Assembly (NCBI GenBank): GCA_003648845.1
Contig: QMQA01000053.1
Location: forward strand, 1 to 7,619
Length of the DNA: 7,619 bases
Direction: 5' to 3'
Origin: Candidatus Aerophobota bacterium
Lineage (GTDB): Bacteria; Aerophobota; Aerophobia; Aerophobales; B3-G15
The notes below the pieces were generated by a model that worked only from the letters and a program-made list of their open reading frames with translations, was not told where the DNA came from and searched no databases. The translations under genes were made by a program, and so were the position numbers. Shown piece after piece: positions 1-7,481 of this stretch (positions within the stretch are counted from its first letter, which is position 1; every line of letters starts with the position of its first letter).

Positions 1-467
1 AAAGAGAAAAAGAAAGAGTAAAAGCAGAAATAGTGGAAAAAGTTGTGAAAAACTCCAGAATTGATCTTCCCCCTCTCCTGATAGAGGAGGGGGTGAAAGA
101 GAAGATTGAAAAGCTAAAGGAAGATTTGAGAAAAAATGGATTAAGTATATCATCTTACCTGAAAGAACAGAATATAAATGAGGAGCATTTGAATAAATTA
201 TTTAAAAATCAGGTTGAGTCTGAACTAAAAACTCTTTTTGTTCTTGATAAAATTGCTCAAGAAGAGAAAATAGAAGTTACAGAAGAAGAGATAGATAAAA
301 GACTTCAGCTTCTGGTACAGGGGGAAAACAAAGAAACCAAAGCCAGGCTATTAAAAGAAGAGCTTATTAAAAAAGGAAACCTTAGCAGCCTGGTTGAAAG
401 AATTAAAAATGAAAAAGTTATCGATTTTCTCTATGAGCAGGCAGAGATTCCGGATAAAATCACGTAA
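1..467 (+). CDS. tig: Trigger factor, C-terminal part (5' end outside the window)
   Basis: Trigger factor is the ribosome-bound chaperone and peptidyl-prolyl isomerase that meets nascent chains at the exit tunnel. Only the last 154 residues are here, in the frame whose first full codon is at position 3. The frame is open to the window edge, so the GTG at 33 is an internal valine and not a start. The visible part is the helical C-terminal chaperone domain. It has a 'NSRIDLPPLLIEEGV' stretch, matching the family pattern 'V.LP..LIE.E', then a charged, lysine- and glutamate-rich helical region with 'ESELKTLFVLDKIAQEE' followed by 'EVTEEEID', the usual order in this family. The ribosome-binding and PPIase domains would lie upstream. 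The identification is supported by the clpP and clpX genes that follow, a very common bacterial order. The tail after the last helix is short. Confidence 0.93.
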   Translation, partial: REKERVKAEIVEKVVKNSRIDLPPLLIEEGVKEKIEKLKEDLRKNGLSISSYLKEQNINEEHLNKLFKNQVESELKTLFVLDKIAQEEKIEVTEEEIDKRLQLLVQGENKETKARLLKEELIKKGNLSSLVERIKNEKVIDFLYEQAEIPDKIT

Positions 468-495
468 AATTTTACCTTCACTGAAAATAAAAGAA

Positions 496-504
496 AAAGG
501 AGGC
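496..504 (+). promoter_or_regulatory. Ribosome binding site of clpP
   Basis: A full Shine-Dalgarno sequence, AAGGAGG at 497-503, ends six bases before the ATG at 510. It is the strongest such site in the window and fixes the clpP start. The 42-base gap between tig and clpP holds nothing else that I can support: no hairpin followed by a T run, and no clear promoter boxes. Confidence 0.8.
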
Positions 505-509
505 TAAAG

Positions 510-1094
510 ATGGCTCTGATCCCTATTGTAGTTGAAAGAACAGCTCGAGGAGAGAGAGCCTATGATATATATTCCCGTCTTTTAAAGGACAGGATAATAT
601 TTATCGGCGCTCCTATTGACGATGCAGTTGCCAACACGGTCATAGCCCAGATGCTGTTTCTGGAGGTTCAGGACCCCAGAAAAGATATTCATCTTTATAT
701 AAACTCACCCGGAGGACTAGTAACAGCAGGACTTGCCATTTATGACACAATGCAGTATGTAAAACCAGATGTCTCTACCATCTGTATGGGACAGGCTGCA
801 TCAGCTGCTGCTCTTTTGCTGGCCGCAGGGACTAAAGGAAAAAGGTTTGCCCTCCCCAATGCCAACATCCTGATCCATCAACCTATGGGTGGTGCCAGGG
901 GACAGGCAACCGATATCGGGATACAGGCCCGGCAAATTTTGAGAATAAAAGACAGGATAAACGACATTCTGGTGAAGCACACAGGCCAACCCAAGGAAAA
1001 AATTGAAAGAGATACAGACAGAGATTTTTATATGACTGCTGAGGAAGCTAAAAAGTACGGGATAATAGATGAAGTGATAGAAAGAAGGAAATAA
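510..1094 (+). CDS. clpP: ATP-dependent Clp protease proteolytic subunit ClpP
   Basis: ClpP is the self-compartmentalising serine peptidase (family S14). Two heptameric rings form a cytoplasmic chamber that degrades proteins fed in by an AAA+ partner such as ClpX. At 194 residues the protein has the standard length. The catalytic triad is intact: Ser98 in 'GQAASAA', His123 in 'LIHQPMGG' and Asp172 in 'DRDFYMT'. The 'INSPGG' segment at residues 64-69, which forms the oxyanion region, is also present. The N-terminus starts directly with 'MALIPIVVE', so there is little or no propeptide to remove. The start is set by the strong ribosome binding site. The stop codon lies three bases before the clpX ATG, so the two products are likely translationally coupled. 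Nothing in the protein is unusual. Confidence 0.98.
   Translation: MALIPIVVERTARGERAYDIYSRLLKDRIIFIGAPIDDAVANTVIAQMLFLEVQDPRKDIHLYINSPGGLVTAGLAIYDTMQYVKPDVSTICMGQAASAAALLLAAGTKGKRFALPNANILIHQPMGGARGQATDIGIQARQILRIKDRINDILVKHTGQPKEKIERDTDRDFYMTAEEAKKYGIIDEVIERRK
1084..1089 (+). promoter_or_regulatory. Ribosome binding site of clpX inside the clpP end
   Basis: GAAGGA lies within the last codons of clpP, eight bases before the clpX ATG at 1098. Ribosomes finishing clpP would stop almost on top of this site, which fits translational coupling and balanced synthesis of the peptidase and its unfoldase. Confidence 0.6.
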
Positions 1095-1097
1095 AGA

Positions 1098-2330
1098 ATG
1101 GCTAAGGACCAGATTCCCCGCTGTTCTTTTTGTGGAAGAAGCCAGCTGGAGGTGGAAAAATTAATCTCAGGAATAAATGTATATATATGTGATCGGTGCA
1201 TCTATTATTGCAACCAGATCCTGGAAAGAGAAAAGAAAAAACCAGACCTGCTGGTTGATCAGTTTAACATAAAAAACCTCCCCAAACCTAAACAAATCAA
1301 AGAAAGGCTGGATGAATGGGTAATAGGTCAGGAAAAGGCAAAAAAGGTTCTTTCTGTAGCCGTATACAACCATTATAAACGTATCCTCTCAAATACAAAG
1401 GAGAAGGAAGTTGAACTGGAAAAAAGCAACATCCTCCTGATTGGCCCAACCGGCTCAGGTAAAACCCTGCTTGCCCGCACTCTGGCAAAGATACTGCATC
1501 TCCCCCTGGCAATTGCCTCAGCTACCAATGTAACCGAAGCAGGATATGTGGGAGAGGATGTTGAAACTATACTTTTGTGTCTCTTGCAGAAGACTGATTT
1601 CAATATCCCTCTTGCCTCAAAGGGTATTGTTTATATAGATGAAATTGACAAAATTGCCAAGAAAAGCGGTGCAAATCCTTCGATTACAAGAGATGTCTCC
1701 GGAGAAGGTGTCCAGCAGGCTCTTTTAAAGATACTGGAGGGCACCATCGCCAATATTCCTCCCCAGGGTGGAAGAAAACACCCCCACCAGCAGTTCATTC
1801 AACTTGATACCTCGGATATCCTTTTTATATGTGGAGGTGCTTTTCCCGGACTAAAAGAAATAGTTCAGGATAGAATTGGAAAAAAGGCACTGGGGTTTTC
1901 TTCGCCCAAAGAGGTAGAGCAAAAGAATGTCCTTTCCCATCTACATCCTGATGATTTAATTGAATATGGCTTTATTCCCGAGTTTGTGGGAAGATTTCCA
2001 GTGGTAGCGATACTTGAACCTTTAACCCGGCCCCAGTTAAAAAAGATCCTTCTTGAGCCTAAAAACGCTATAGTAAAGCAGTATCAGAAATTATTTGAAA
2101 TGGAAGGGGTAAAACTTACCTTCACCGATGAGGCTCTGGAAGAAATAAGCAAACTAACCTTTGAAAGAGAGATGGGAGCAAGAGGTTTAAGAGCCCTTGT
2201 GGAAGAAATTATGCTGGATGTTATGTATGATCTGCCTTCAAACCCGGATGTAAAAGAGTGCGTTGTTGATGCGGAAGTTGTAAAAGGGAACAAAAAGCCC
2301 CTTATAATAACTCACAAGATGAGTGCCTGA
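1098..2330 (+). CDS. clpX: ATP-dependent Clp protease ATP-binding subunit ClpX
   Basis: ClpX is the hexameric AAA+ unfoldase that recognises tagged proteins, unfolds them by ATP hydrolysis and threads them into ClpP. The 410 residues match the family length. An N-terminal zinc-binding domain has Cys9, Cys12, Cys31 and Cys34. The AAA+ core has Walker A 'GPTGSGKT' (116-123), the pore-1 loop 'GYVG' (149-152), Walker B 'VYIDEIDK' (178-185, with Asp181 and Glu182), the second pore loop 'GRKHPH' (225-230), the probable arginine finger Arg299 in 'FVGRFPVV' and the sensor-2 'GARGLR' (360-365). The ClpP-docking loop reads 'LGF' at 265-267, a conservative form of the IGF motif, so it should work with the ClpP encoded three bases upstream. 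Its stop is 21 bases before the ATPase A-subunit gene. No defect is visible. Confidence 0.98.
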   Translation: MAKDQIPRCSFCGRSQLEVEKLISGINVYICDRCIYYCNQILEREKKKPDLLVDQFNIKNLPKPKQIKERLDEWVIGQEKAKKVLSVAVYNHYKRILSNTKEKEVELEKSNILLIGPTGSGKTLLARTLAKILHLPLAIASATNVTEAGYVGEDVETILLCLLQKTDFNIPLASKGIVYIDEIDKIAKKSGANPSITRDVSGEGVQQALLKILEGTIANIPPQGGRKHPHQQFIQLDTSDILFICGGAFPGLKEIVQDRIGKKALGFSSPKEVEQKNVLSHLHPDDLIEYGFIPEFVGRFPVVAILEPLTRPQLKKILLEPKNAIVKQYQKLFEMEGVKLTFTDEALEEISKLTFEREMGARGLRALVEEIMLDVMYDLPSNPDVKECVVDAEVVKGNKKPLIITHKMSA

Positions 2331-2339
2331 TTATAAGAA

Positions 2340-2345
2340 AAGGAG
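2340..2345 (+). promoter_or_regulatory. Ribosome binding site of the ATPase A-subunit gene
   Basis: AAGGAG ends six bases before the ATG at 2352 and fixes that start. It sits in the 21-base gap after clpX. That gap is too short for a separate terminator plus promoter, so the ATPase genes probably share the clpX transcript. Confidence 0.65.
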
Positions 2346-2351
2346 CAAACC

Positions 2352-4124
2352 ATGGAAAAGGGAAGGATTATTAAAATTTCCGGTCCTCTGGTTGTAGCCA
2401 AAGGAATTCCCGGGGCCAGAATGTTTGATGTGGTAAGAGTGGGGGAGGAAAGATTAATTGGGGAAATTCTGGAGATAAGAGGAGATTTGTCTTCCATTCA
2501 GGTCTATGAGGATACAGGTGGGCTAAAACCCGGAGAACCGGTTGAGTCCCTGTATTATCCTTTATCTGTAGAACTTGCTCCTGGACTTTTAGGCAATATT
2601 TATGATGGAATTCAGCGACCTCTTGACCTGATACGTGCCCAGGAAGGAGACTTCATCACCAGAGGTATAGAGATAGAGGCTATAGATAGAAAAAAAGAGT
2701 GGGAATTTGAGCCCAGAGTGAAAGAAGGAGAGGAAGTCGTAGCTGGAGATATTCTGGGTACAGTTCAGGAAACAGAGATTATAGAGCACAGAGTCCTTGT
2801 TCCGGTGGGAATTGAAGGTAAGATAAAGAAAATTCATTCCGGAAAAGCTAAAGTGGAGGATACGATTGCCATAATTGAAACACGTGAAGGAGAGGAAAAA
2901 AAGATTAAGATGCTTCAACGATGGCCAGTCAGGAAAATGAGACCTTATAAAGAGCAACTCGAATCTGAGGAGCCTTTAATTACCGGTCAGAGAGTTATAG
3001 ATACTTTTTTTCCTATTGCTAAAGGAGGGACCGCCTGTATTCCCGGTCCTTTTGGATCGGGAAAGACTGTAATCCAGCATCAACTATCCAAGTGGGTAGA
3101 TGCACGAGTAATAGTATTTGTGGGATGCGGTGAAAGAGGAAACGAAATGACAGACGTTCTGCGTGAGTTCCCCAAATTAAAAGACCCCTCAACTGGAAAA
3201 CCCTTAATGCAAAGAACTATTCTCATTGCCAATACTTCTAATATGCCGGTTGCCGCAAGAGAAGCCTCTATTTACACCGGAATTACTCTTGCTGAATATT
3301 ACAGAGACATGGGCTACGATGTTGCTCTTATGGCTGATTCAACTTCACGCTGGGCAGAAGCTCTACGCGAGATGTCGGGAAGATTGGAAGAGATGCCAGG
3401 AGAAGAAGGATATCCTGCCTATCTTCCCTCCCGTCTTGCTGAGTTTTACGAAAGAGCCGGCAGAGTAATTACCCTGGGAAAAGATAAAAGAATAGCGTCT
3501 CTGTCAGCTATTGGTGCAGTTTCACCTCCTGGAGGTGACCTTTCAGAGCCTGTTACTCAGGCAACACTCAGGGTAGTGAGAGTATTCTGGGCTCTGGTAG
3601 CAGAACTTGCCTACCAGCGCCACTTTCCTGCCATCCACTGGCTTCGCAGCTATTCCCTTTATCTTGATGAGCTGAAGGAATACTTCTCAAAAGAAGTTGC
3701 ACCAGATTGGATGAAGCTTAGAGAAAAAGCTATGGCTCTTTTACAAAAAGAAGACGAACTGCAGGAGACGGTAAGATTGGTGGGACTTGATGTTTTATCG
3801 CCTCAGGACAGAATAGCCATGGAAACAGCTCGTTCTATCAGGGAAGATTTCCTGCAACAGTTTGCCTTTCACGAGATTGACACTTACTCTCCTTTAAAAA
3901 AACAGTACCTTATGCTAAAGCTTATCCTTGATTACTATGACTTATGCATAGAGGCTTTAAATAAAGGTGCGTTGCTGGATGAGCTGATCAATCTTCCAGT
4001 AAGAGAGGAAATCGCCAAAGCTAAATACATTCCCAATGATCAGGCAGAGGGAAAAATTGAAAAATTGCGCCAGAGATTAAAAGACCAGATAAAACAGACG
4101 GAAAAACACCAGATAAAAATTTAA
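2352..4124 (+). CDS. ntpA: V/A-type ATP synthase catalytic subunit A
   Basis: This is the nucleotide-hydrolysing or ATP-synthesising subunit of the A3B3 head of a membrane rotary ATPase that couples ATP to H+ or Na+ movement. Its 590 residues are typical. The N-terminal beta-barrel (about 1-70) is followed by the extra domain found in V/A-type A subunits and absent from F-type beta (about 115-185, with 'PRVKEGEEVVAGDILG'). Next comes the catalytic core: P-loop 'GPFGSGKT' (232-239), catalytic Glu261 in 'GCGERGNEM', Walker B around Asp329 in 'ALMADSTSRW', 'GYPAYLPSRLAEFYERAG' (353-370) and 'SPPGGDLSEPVT' (391-402). A helical C-terminal domain completes it. The type (V/A, not F) is clear from the insert and the SPPGGD motif. 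Whether it makes or uses ATP, and which ion is moved, cannot be read from this subunit. Confidence 0.98.
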   Translation: MEKGRIIKISGPLVVAKGIPGARMFDVVRVGEERLIGEILEIRGDLSSIQVYEDTGGLKPGEPVESLYYPLSVELAPGLLGNIYDGIQRPLDLIRAQEGDFITRGIEIEAIDRKKEWEFEPRVKEGEEVVAGDILGTVQETEIIEHRVLVPVGIEGKIKKIHSGKAKVEDTIAIIETREGEEKKIKMLQRWPVRKMRPYKEQLESEEPLITGQRVIDTFFPIAKGGTACIPGPFGSGKTVIQHQLSKWVDARVIVFVGCGERGNEMTDVLREFPKLKDPSTGKPLMQRTILIANTSNMPVAAREASIYTGITLAEYYRDMGYDVALMADSTSRWAEALREMSGRLEEMPGEEGYPAYLPSRLAEFYERAGRVITLGKDKRIASLSAIGAVSPPGGDLSEPVTQATLRVVRVFWALVAELAYQRHFPAIHWLRSYSLYLDELKEYFSKEVAPDWMKLREKAMALLQKEDELQETVRLVGLDVLSPQDRIAMETARSIREDFLQQFAFHEIDTYSPLKKQYLMLKLILDYYDLCIEALNKGALLDELINLPVREEIAKAKYIPNDQAEGKIEKLRQRLKDQIKQTEKHQIKI

Positions 4125-4141
4125 GTTACGGGAGATAAATA

Positions 4142-5536
4142 ATGGGAAAGGAATACACCAGAATAAAAGAATTAACAGGTCCTCTCATGCTGGTGGAAAA
4201 CGTAGTGGATGTTGCTTTTGAGGAACTGGTGGAGATAGAACTTCCGGGTGGTGAGAAAAGAAGAGGTAGAGTTCTGGAGATATCTTCAGAGGCTGCTCTG
4301 GTTCAGTTATTTGAGAGGGCAACAGAGCTTGGAGTGAAACAAACCAGGGTAAAGTTTCTCGGCAGAGGAATTCAGCTCGGGGTATCCGAGGATATAATGG
4401 GCAGAGTTTTTGACGGATGGGGAAGACCAAGAGATGGGGGAGCACAAATTATCCCGGAGAAGAGGCTGGATATAGGGGGAAGACCCATAAATCCGGAGGC
4501 AAGAGCCTACCCGGAGGAGTTTATCCAGACCGGTATATCCGCTATTGACGGCCTCAATACCTTATCCAGAGGACAGAAACTACCTATATTTTCCGGAGCA
4601 GGTCTTCCTCATACCCAGGTTGCTGCACAGATTGCAAGACAGGCTAAAGTCCTGGGAAAAGAAGAAGAGTTTGCCGTTGTCTTTGCAGCAATGGGAGTAA
4701 GTTTCGAAGAAGGAAATTTTTTTGTACGGGATTTTGAAAGATCCGGAGCAATAGAAAGAGCGGTTCTCTTTTTAAACTTAGCTGATGACCCTGTAATAGA
4801 GAGGATCGCTACCCCCCGCATGGCTCTCACCTGTGCTGAGTATCTGGCCTTTGAAAAGGGGATGCATATACTGGTTATCCTTATTGATATGACCAATTAT
4901 GCTGAAGCTCTGCGAGAGCTTTCGGCAGCAAGAAGAGAGGTTCCGGGAAGAAGAGGTTATCCTGGTTATCTTTATACTGACCTTGCAACAATTTATGAAA
5001 GGGCAGGTAGAATAAAGGACAAGAAAGGCTCAATAACACTAATTCCCATTCTGACCATGCCTGATGATGACAAAACCCATCCTATTCCCGATCTTACGGG
5101 ATATATAACCGAGGGACAGATAATACTTCAAAGAGACTTGCATCAAAAGGGAATCTACCCTCCTATAAATGTTCTGCCTTCCCTGTCCCGCCTGATGGAT
5201 GAGGCGGTGGGAGAGGGAAAAACGAGAGAGGATCACCGCGAGCTCTCCAACCAGCTTTATGCTACCTATGCCAGGGGAATGGAAATAAGAGAGCTAGCGC
5301 TGGTCATGGGTGAGGCAACTCTTTCTGACATGGACAGAAGATACCTGAGGTTTGCCGATGAATTTGAAAGACGCTTTGTAAAACAGGGTGAACACGAGGA
5401 AAGGTCGGTGGAGGAAACACTGGATCTTGGCTGGGAACTTTTAAGTCTTATGCCAAGGTCAGAGTTGAAAAGAATCAGAGATGAGTACATCTCAAAATAC
5501 GGCAAGTGGAAAGAAAAAGAGGAAGTGAAAGTATAG
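4142..5536 (+). CDS. ntpB: V/A-type ATP synthase non-catalytic subunit B
   Basis: Subunit B alternates with A in the hexameric head and completes the catalytic sites at the interface. Its 464 residues are a normal length. The N-terminal barrel (about 1-75) precedes a degenerate nucleotide-binding loop, '[17 protein letters not shown]' at 151-167, which lacks the GKT lysine as expected for B subunits. '[12 protein letters not shown]' (249-260), '[22 protein letters not shown]' region (268-289) and 'LPSLSRLM' (345-352) follow. Arg350 in the last motif is the probable arginine finger reaching into the A-subunit site. Translation starts at an ATG seven bases after GGGAG (4130-4134). The gene lies 17 bases after subunit A and 15 bases before subunit D, the usual A-B-D order. 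No truncation or odd residue was seen. Confidence 0.98.
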   Translation: MGKEYTRIKELTGPLMLVENVVDVAFEELVEIELPGGEKRRGRVLEISSEAALVQLFERATELGVKQTRVKFLGRGIQLGVSEDIMGRVFDGWGRPRDGGAQIIPEKRLDIGGRPINPEARAYPEEFIQTGISAIDGLNTLSRGQKLPIFSGAGLPHTQVAAQIARQAKVLGKEEEFAVVFAAMGVSFEEGNFFVRDFERSGAIERAVLFLNLADDPVIERIATPRMALTCAEYLAFEKGMHILVILIDMTNYAEALRELSAARREVPGRRGYPGYLYTDLATIYERAGRIKDKKGSITLIPILTMPDDDKTHPIPDLTGYITEGQIILQRDLHQKGIYPPINVLPSLSRLMDEAVGEGKTREDHRELSNQLYATYARGMEIRELALVMGEATLSDMDRRYLRFADEFERRFVKQGEHEERSVEETLDLGWELLSLMPRSELKRIRDEYISKYGKWKEKEEVKV

Positions 5537-5551
5537 AACAAGGATTAACCA

Positions 5552-6172
5552 ATGCCCAGAATAATTCAATTTAACCCCACAAGGATGGAACTTCTGAAGC
5601 AAAAAAAGAGGCTGGAAACTGCACAAAGAGCTCATGACCTTCTGGAGGAGAAAAGGGATGAGCTTATCCAGAGATTTTTCCCTCTTTTAAAAGAAGTAAG
5701 AAGATTAAGAAAAAAAGTACAGGATGAGCTTATAAAAGCATATGGTGATTTTCAGGTAGCCAAGATGATAAACTGGGGAAAGGAAATTGAGCAGTGCCTT
5801 CTTCTACCTGCTGTAAGATGCAATGTTAAAATTTCCAGATTTACCTCTCTTGGTTCTCCTCAGTTTGAAATCAAGATTGAGGGCGATCCTCTCTGTTATG
5901 GATTCTATGAAAGTAACTGGAAGCTGGATGAGGGAATAAGGTCTTTTCAGCAGGTTCTATCAGACCTTTTAGAACTTGCCCAGAAAGAAGAAGAGGTAAA
6001 AAGGCTGGCCCGGGAGATTGAGCGAACAAGAAGAAGGGTTAACGCTCTTGAGCATATCTTTATACCCCAGATTAAAGAGATAGTAAAATATATAACAATG
6101 AAACTTGATGAAAGAGAAAGAGCTCACATTGTCAACCTTATGAAAATAAAACAGCTTATACAGGAAAGCTAA
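5552..6172 (+). CDS. ntpD: V/A-type ATP synthase central shaft subunit D
   Basis: Subunit D forms the rotating coiled-coil axle inside the A3B3 head, passing torque to or from the membrane ring. The functional parallel is the F-type gamma subunit. The 206 residues begin with the typical 'NPTRMELLKQKKRLETAQRAHDLLEEKRDEL' helix region (8-38). A middle globular part follows (about 75-125), then a long C-terminal helix with the family signature: 'IERTRRRVNALEHIFIPQI' (156-174) and 'LDERERAHIVNLMKIK' (185-200). AAGGA at 5540-5544 is seven bases before the ATG and supports the start. It is the last gene of the plus-strand run, and its stop is one base from the stop of the opposing gene. Genes for subunits I and K, which often follow D in bacterial clusters of this type, are not here. 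Confidence 0.96.
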   Translation: MPRIIQFNPTRMELLKQKKRLETAQRAHDLLEEKRDELIQRFFPLLKEVRRLRKKVQDELIKAYGDFQVAKMINWGKEIEQCLLLPAVRCNVKISRFTSLGSPQFEIKIEGDPLCYGFYESNWKLDEGIRSFQQVLSDLLELAQKEEEVKRLAREIERTRRRVNALEHIFIPQIKEIVKYITMKLDERERAHIVNLMKIKQLIQES

Positions 6173-6173
6173 G

Positions 6174-7358
6174 CTACTTTAACTCGGCGTATATAAGCTC
6201 TGCCATCCTGGAGGCAGCCCCAGGCTCTCCCATTCTTTCTTTCCCAACCTTTGCCACTCTAACAAGCTCATCATAATTCTTAACAATCGATAGAACTCTG
6301 GATGCTATAGCCTGTGGATTCCTTTTTACAATAAAGACACATCCTCCCAGAAGTTTCTGCTGGGCTCGCAAAAACTTTTCTGTTATTTGAGGTCCTTTTC
6401 CAGGAAAAGCTACCACAGGTTTTCCCAGGCCAACTGCCTGCTCGTTGGCCATACCTGCTGTCCCTATAACCACCCTTGAGAGGTTAACGACATCACCAAA
6501 CCTTCCCTGAACCACCTTAACCAGAGTTCCTTCCTTAGATACAAGGTGAAGAACTATCCCCTTTTTCCTCTCCTGAAAAGTTACATCCTTCACCGTCCAG
6601 TTTTTCTTCTCCTGCAAAAAAGAGGGTATTTTCCTGGCATCAAGTGAAGGAGCAAGAGCTAAAAGAAAGAGAAAATTTTTTCCACCTTCAAGATAGATTT
6701 TTTCTGCAGCACCCAGACTTACCTTAAGATTTTCATAAGCTTCTTTTCTGCTACCTGGAACAATTCCCACAACGGTAGAGCCTTCCCTCACTCCAAAATC
6801 CTCTCCTGTTATTTTAAGACAGTCCATCATTGCATTACCCACGTAAACCGCATTTATCCTGTACCTCCTGAGAGAAAGGGCCGTTTTTTTATCCCTGGCA
6901 AAGACCAGCTTGCAACAGCGCCTCATTAACCATTTCTCCAGCAGGTAGTGCTCTTTTATATAGTCTGATTTAGCTGTGGCAATGAAAATTAAAGGCTTTC
7001 GAAGAAAAAGAGTTGAGCTTAAAACTAAAAAAATATCCCCCACGCACACAACCAACCTCACCTTCTTGCTTTCCTTTTTTAGACTCCTCACTTTTCCTGC
7101 ATACATTTTTAGCCAGCCAGCTTTCAGGTCTTTCAAAAAGTAAAAAAAATTGCTCGCTATAAAACCATCACTTGGCATCTTTTTGCAGGGTCCAAGAACT
7201 TTTATCTTAAGTTTTCTGTAAGGTGCACCCTCCCCCACAAAAGGCAGGACTTTAATCTCCAGAGCGGTATCTTTCTGGAGCAAATTTTCAATTATACAGG
7301 ATGCGATATTATCCTCCGCATATCCATTGGATAAAAATATTATAGTTTGCGATTTCAT
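6174..7358 (-). CDS. Lipid-A-disaccharide-synthase-related protein (LpxB-like, GT-B fold)
   Basis: This 394-residue protein resembles the family annotated as lipid-A-disaccharide synthase-related, a relative of LpxB and MurG-type GT-B glycosyltransferases whose substrate is not established. Features seen include the N-terminal 'IIFLSNGYAEDNIA' (6-19; family members as I recall them read SNGHGED), 'LPFVGEG' (38-44) and 'MPSDGF' (61-66). Further on are 'VVCVGD' (103-108), 'IATAKSDY' (126-133), 'YVGNAMMD' (172-179), 'IVPGSR' (199-204) and the C-terminal donor-site-like 'GTAGMANEQAVGLGKPVVAFPG' region (299-320). True LpxB instead begins with a GEASGD motif, so I do not call it lpxB. The start is supported by the conserved SNG motif close to the N-terminus. 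There is no signal peptide or clear membrane helix, and it is probably peripheral to the inner membrane. A sugar transfer to a lipid carrier is an inference. Confidence 0.85.
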   Translation of the reverse strand: MKSQTIIFLSNGYAEDNIASCIIENLLQKDTALEIKVLPFVGEGAPYRKLKIKVLGPCKKMPSDGFIASNFFYFLKDLKAGWLKMYAGKVRSLKKESKKVRLVVCVGDIFLVLSSTLFLRKPLIFIATAKSDYIKEHYLLEKWLMRRCCKLVFARDKKTALSLRRYRINAVYVGNAMMDCLKITGEDFGVREGSTVVGIVPGSRKEAYENLKVSLGAAEKIYLEGGKNFLFLLALAPSLDARKIPSFLQEKKNWTVKDVTFQERKKGIVLHLVSKEGTLVKVVQGRFGDVVNLSRVVIGTAGMANEQAVGLGKPVVAFPGKGPQITEKFLRAQQKLLGGCVFIVKRNPQAIASRVLSIVKNYDELVRVAKVGKERMGEPGAASRMAELIYAELK

Positions 7359-7368
7359 CGGAATTAAA

Positions 7369-7378
7369 CCCCTCTTCC
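7369..7378 (-). promoter_or_regulatory. Possible ribosome binding site of the LpxB-related gene
   Basis: Read on the minus strand, GGAAGAGGGG ends ten bases before the ATG at 7356-7358. It is purine-rich and resembles a Shine-Dalgarno site, but it is imperfect and more distant than the other sites in the window. It gives modest support for the chosen start. Confidence 0.4.
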
Positions 7379-7419
7379 AAAAATAAGCTGCACCCGCCTA
7401 ACCAAAACTAACTCCGTTT

Positions 7420-7481
7420 AACCAACTCAACCAAATAACCAAACGAACCGAATCAACCGAATGAACCAGATGAACCAACTC
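7420..7481. repeat. Imperfect 9-base tandem repeat (minisatellite), seven units
   Basis: Seven consecutive units begin with AACC at 7420, 7429, 7437, 7446, 7455, 7464 and 7473. The period is nine bases except for one eight-base unit. Units read AACCAACTC, AACCAAAT, AACCAAACG, AACCGAATC, AACCGAATG, AACCAGATG and AACCAACTC, so the consensus is roughly AACCRAATS, and the first and last units are identical. Further AACC and AACT copies at 7400 and 7410 look like decayed flanking units at ten-base spacing. On the minus strand the array reads as TTGGTT/TTCGGTT steps. It fills most of the gap between the transporter gene and the LpxB-related gene, and its last unit overlaps two bases of the transporter stop codon. 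There is no open frame across it in a sense that suggests coding, and no spacer-repeat structure as in CRISPR. Its role is unknown. Confidence 0.85.

Noticed and set aside
33..467. A complete 144-residue protein starting at the GTG at position 33
   Set aside because: The same frame is open from there to the window edge and the sequence matches the C-terminal domain of trigger factor, so the GTG is an internal valine codon.
2589..2957. A 122-codon open frame on the minus strand
   Set aside because: It lies wholly inside the ATPase A-subunit gene, has no ribosome binding site or recognisable motif, and the plus-strand protein is unambiguous.
3226..3468. An 80-codon plus-strand open frame in another reading frame
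   Set aside because: It is inside the conserved catalytic core of the ATPase A subunit and its translation shows no family features.
4609..4896. A 95-codon minus-strand open frame
   Set aside because: It is antisense to the conserved core of ATPase subunit B and is explained by the codon pattern of that gene.
6160..6185. An intrinsic terminator between the converging genes
   Set aside because: Only a four-base AAAG/CTTT pairing is possible here. That is too weak, and there is no T run beyond CTTT, so I do not call it.
7359..7479. A sigma-70 promoter for the LpxB-related gene
   Set aside because: TTGGTT-like sequences occur at every repeat unit on the minus strand and none is paired with a convincing -10 box, so any choice would be arbitrary.
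7400..7481. The repeat array as a CRISPR array
   Set aside because: Units are about nine bases and directly adjacent, with no 25-40 base repeats separated by unique spacers and no cas genes nearby.
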